A DNA stretch of 64,000 bases from MWAR01 sp035388825 (GTDB lineage Bacteria; Muiribacteriota; Ozemobacteria; Ozemobacterales; Ozemobacteraceae). Of the stretch, positions 62,112 through 64,000 are shown piece after piece. The stretch lies in assembly GCA_035388825.1 (NCBI GenBank), contig DAOOQQ010000010.1, forward strand, positions 1-64,000, in the 5' to 3' direction. Under the pieces are notes generated by a model. That model was not told where the DNA came from. It was given only the letters and a program-made list of their open reading frames with translations, and did not search any database. The translations under genes were made by a program, and so were the position numbers. How positions within the stretch are numbered: position 1 is the stretch's first letter; each line of letters begins with the position of its first letter.

Positions 62112-63112
62112 TTCATCACCACCGGGAGATACGCGTTCCGTTCGCCGAGCACGAGGCTTTTGTACTGCCAGGCCTGCCTCACGATCAGATCGGCGTAGGC
62201 ATACGAGCGGCCGTCGGTCGGGCAGACACAGGTGTCGGCGAGCCGCGCCTGGAGCTTCTTCACGAACCGGCCGATCGTCTCCTCGCTCATCCTCACGCCT
62301 TTCCCCTCTTCGAGGCGAAAGCCGGTCACGTCGATCTCGAGCCGGTTGATCATGCCGCACACGACCGGGTCGACGACGGTCACGCGGAACTCCTCCATCA
62401 GATCGAGAGCGAGCGACGGCCGCCGGTCCTCGATCGCGTGCAGATTCGACAGCATGGGGTCGAGCCCCGCCTGTTCGACGGCCGACCAGACCCGGTTGAA
62501 CAGGAGCGTGTAGCCGAAACTCAGCAGCGCGTTCACCGGGTCGGGCGGCGGCCGGGTCGCCCTGCCCGAGAAGCCCAGCTCCTGTTTCAGGATTGCCCTG
62601 ATTCCCTGGAAGTGGCATCTCGCGCCGTTTCCCTCGATGCCCATGAGCTCGTCGACCGTCTCGGCGCTATCGACGGCCCTCAGGGCATCCGTCACCCCGA
62701 GAACGCCTTTGGCGAGGGCGTCGTCGTGCGCCCGGTTCTGACGCATCAGCCAGACCCGGCTCGAAGTCAGCTTTCCCCGCACGAGCGTCTTCGCCGTTTC
62801 GAGCCGGAACGCCGCATCGGACGCGCGCTCATACTGCTTCATGCGGCACCGGACGGCGCGCGGCTGGAGGTTCGAGAGGCGGCCCTTGAACCGGCCGTTC
62901 ACGGTCAGCAGCGCCACGTCGATATCCCGCTTCAGCAGCGCCGTCAGCGCCGAGTGGCCGATTTCCACCGTTCCCAGACAGACGACCTGCCGAAGCCGGA
63001 AAAACGGAACATCCTGGAGGATGCGGCCTTCGCGGCTGCGCACGACGAGCCGCTCGCCGATCCGGCCCAGCCGGCTTCCCTGGGCGGTCACATACAGGGT
63101 GGCCTCTTCCAT
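62108..63112 (-). CDS. cas1: CRISPR integrase Cas1
   Basis: A 334-residue DNA integrase, full length. Catalytic residues are visible: E160 in MGIEGNGARCHF, H225 in LSNLHAIEDRRPSLALDLMEEFR, and the acidic D237/E240. The DPVNALLSFGYTLLFNRV block is typical. ATG 63112 is supported by AAGGAGA eight bases upstream; the longer frame extends into the upstream gene and is rejected. It is coupled to cas2 and preceded by the partial Cys-cluster gene 14 bases upstream. No reverse transcriptase domain is fused to it. Confidence 0.96.
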   Translation of the reverse strand: MEEATLYVTAQGSRLGRIGERLVVRSREGRILQDVPFFRLRQVVCLGTVEIGHSALTALLKRDIDVALLTVNGRFKGRLSNLQPRAVRCRMKQYERASDAAFRLETAKTLVRGKLTSSRVWLMRQNRAHDDALAKGVLGVTDALRAVDSAETVDELMGIEGNGARCHFQGIRAILKQELGFSGRATRPPPDPVNALLSFGYTLLFNRVWSAVEQAGLDPMLSNLHAIEDRRPSLALDLMEEFRVTVVDPVVCGMINRLEIDVTGFRLEEGKGVRMSEETIGRFVKKLQARLADTCVCPTDGRSYAYADLIVRQAWQYKSLVLGERNAYLPVVMK

Positions 63113-63126
63113 GGCGTCGGTCTCCT

Positions 63127-64000
63127 TCAGCCCTCCCCGGGCTCGTCGGCCGGCTCCGGTGCCGGGAGACGCGCGTATTCGCCGATCTTCGTGACGATGC
63201 GATCGGTGCCGGCCTTGTCGAACAGCGTGTTGATGCCGCACCGGAGCTGCTTCAGCCGAGCGTTCAGGCGGTTCACCGTCTCCCGCACCTCGAGATACTC
63301 CCGCATCATCCGGTCGATGCCGCCGCTCGCCCCGACGAACTCCTCGCCCCGGGAAAGCGCCACGGGGGCCGGCAGGGCGGCGGAAATCCCGGAACCGCAG
63401 CCGGGCACGAAGCCGGCCAGGACGACGGGCGACGGGTAGCACCCCTCGGGAACCCGGAACTGGCAGTCGCAGCCGACTTCCGACGCGAGCACGGGAAGCA
63501 GCCGCCGGGTTTTTCCGCAACTCATCGGATTCGGCGGCACGGCGCGGATCTCCCGGTTCACCCCGTTCGGGTCGTAGCCGGGCTGGCGGTTCAGCATCTG
63601 GTGGAGGCAGATCCGGCCGTCGTCGCCCAGGGGCGCGAGAAGATAGACGAGCACGTGACGCTCGGCGCCGTTCAGCGTCGCCCCGCTCAGGACGCGGCTG
63701 ACGACGGTGCCGAGCAGCCGGCAGCCGGCGAACATCGCCTCGATCGGCTCAGGAAACCTCTTGGGCAGGGGAATGACGATCTCGAGCGAGAGGGCCGGAT
63801 CGCGGCGGTCGTCGTCGCCTTCGGCCGAGCGGGGGAGCTCTTCGCCGGTAACGTTCGCAGGGGGTGAGGGTTCCGCGTCCATGGCCGGAAGCTCCGCCCC
63901 TTCGCCGGCAAGGGTCATCCGGCCGAGGATCTCGCCGAGGGCCGCCCGGTCGAGTCGGCGGTGGGAGAGGAAGGCGCGGGCCTGATCATCGGCCGGCCGG
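63127..64000 (-). CDS. C-terminal part of an unidentified Cys-cluster protein upstream of cas1 (5' end outside window)
   Basis: The frame is open to the window edge, so at least 291 residues of a larger protein are present. A four-cysteine cluster appears in NPMSCGKTRRLLPVL, GCDCQF and EGCYPSPVVLAGF, preceded by NRQPGYDPNGVNREIRAVPPN. It recalls the metal-binding C-terminal regions of primase-type proteins (prim-pols), some of which are encoded next to cas1 in type III loci, but no catalytic motif is visible here and I do not claim identity. The C-terminal helices carry DRMMREYLEVRETVNRLNA. It lies 14 bases before cas1, so it is probably part of the adaptation operon. Confidence 0.5.
   Translation of the reverse strand, partial: RPADDQARAFLSHRRLDRAALGEILGRMTLAGEGAELPAMDAEPSPPANVTGEELPRSAEGDDDRRDPALSLEIVIPLPKRFPEPIEAMFAGCRLLGTVVSRVLSGATLNGAERHVLVYLLAPLGDDGRICLHQMLNRQPGYDPNGVNREIRAVPPNPMSCGKTRRLLPVLASEVGCDCQFRVPEGCYPSPVVLAGFVPGCGSGISAALPAPVALSRGEEFVGASGGIDRMMREYLEVRETVNRLNARLKQLRCGINTLFDKAGTDRIVTKIGEYARLPAPEPADEPGEG

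Overview
The window is a high-GC chromosomal segment from a diderm bacterium. An outer-membrane beta-barrel protein ending in phenylalanine, two lipoproteins and type IV pilus genes support an outer membrane. No rRNA or tRNA gene was seen. The gene content recalls poorly cultured lineages such as Candidatus Riflebacteria, but that assignment is only an impression.

Region 1 (1-11.6 kb) is mostly housekeeping: the end of prfA, prmC, a Sua5/TsaC-type gene, a chemoreceptor, rlmN, a PASTA protein, a protein-kinase homologue lacking its catalytic residues, rpe, a TPR protein, aroC (minus) and a HEAT-like protein. The order rlmN - PASTA - kinase-like - rpe echoes the Firmicutes order rlmN-prpC-prkC-rsgA-rpe. 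Here the kinase and PASTA halves are separate genes in reversed order and the kinase looks dead.

Region 2 (11.6-18.1 kb, minus strand) carries a STAS protein, aroE, pilB, pilT, a type IV pilin, a prepilin-peptidase homologue without catalytic aspartates, and a PorV/UPF0164-like outer-membrane protein.

Region 3 (18.3-41.9 kb, minus strand) is a duplicated two-gene cassette: a small lipoprotein with a poly-Gly/Gly-Thr stretch beside a giant secreted protein (3301 and 3980 residues) of Ig-like domains. Both giants have the same kind of N-terminal Asp-rich loop and the same C-terminal domain. A long inverted repeat separates the two cassettes.

Region 4 (42.0-44.9 kb) holds a DUF2877-like gene, a yhbY-like gene, a secreted thioredoxin-like gene and an Rpn/PD-(D/E)XK gene.

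Region 5 (45.1 kb to the end) is a type III-A CRISPR-Cas locus on the minus strand. It has a 42-repeat array (41 spacers), then LRAT-like and two related unknown genes, a convergent EcsC gene, csm5-csm4-csm3-csm2-cas10, two CARF effectors, cas6, cas2, cas1 and a truncated Cys-cluster protein. Cas10 keeps both HD and GGDD motifs, so cyclic-oligoadenylate signalling is expected. The likely receivers are a Card1/Can2-type CARF nuclease and an unusual CARF-HEPN protein with a second CARF-like domain at its C-terminus. That fusion, the unknown paralogue pair and the LRAT/EcsC genes inside the locus are the best candidates for undescribed biology.
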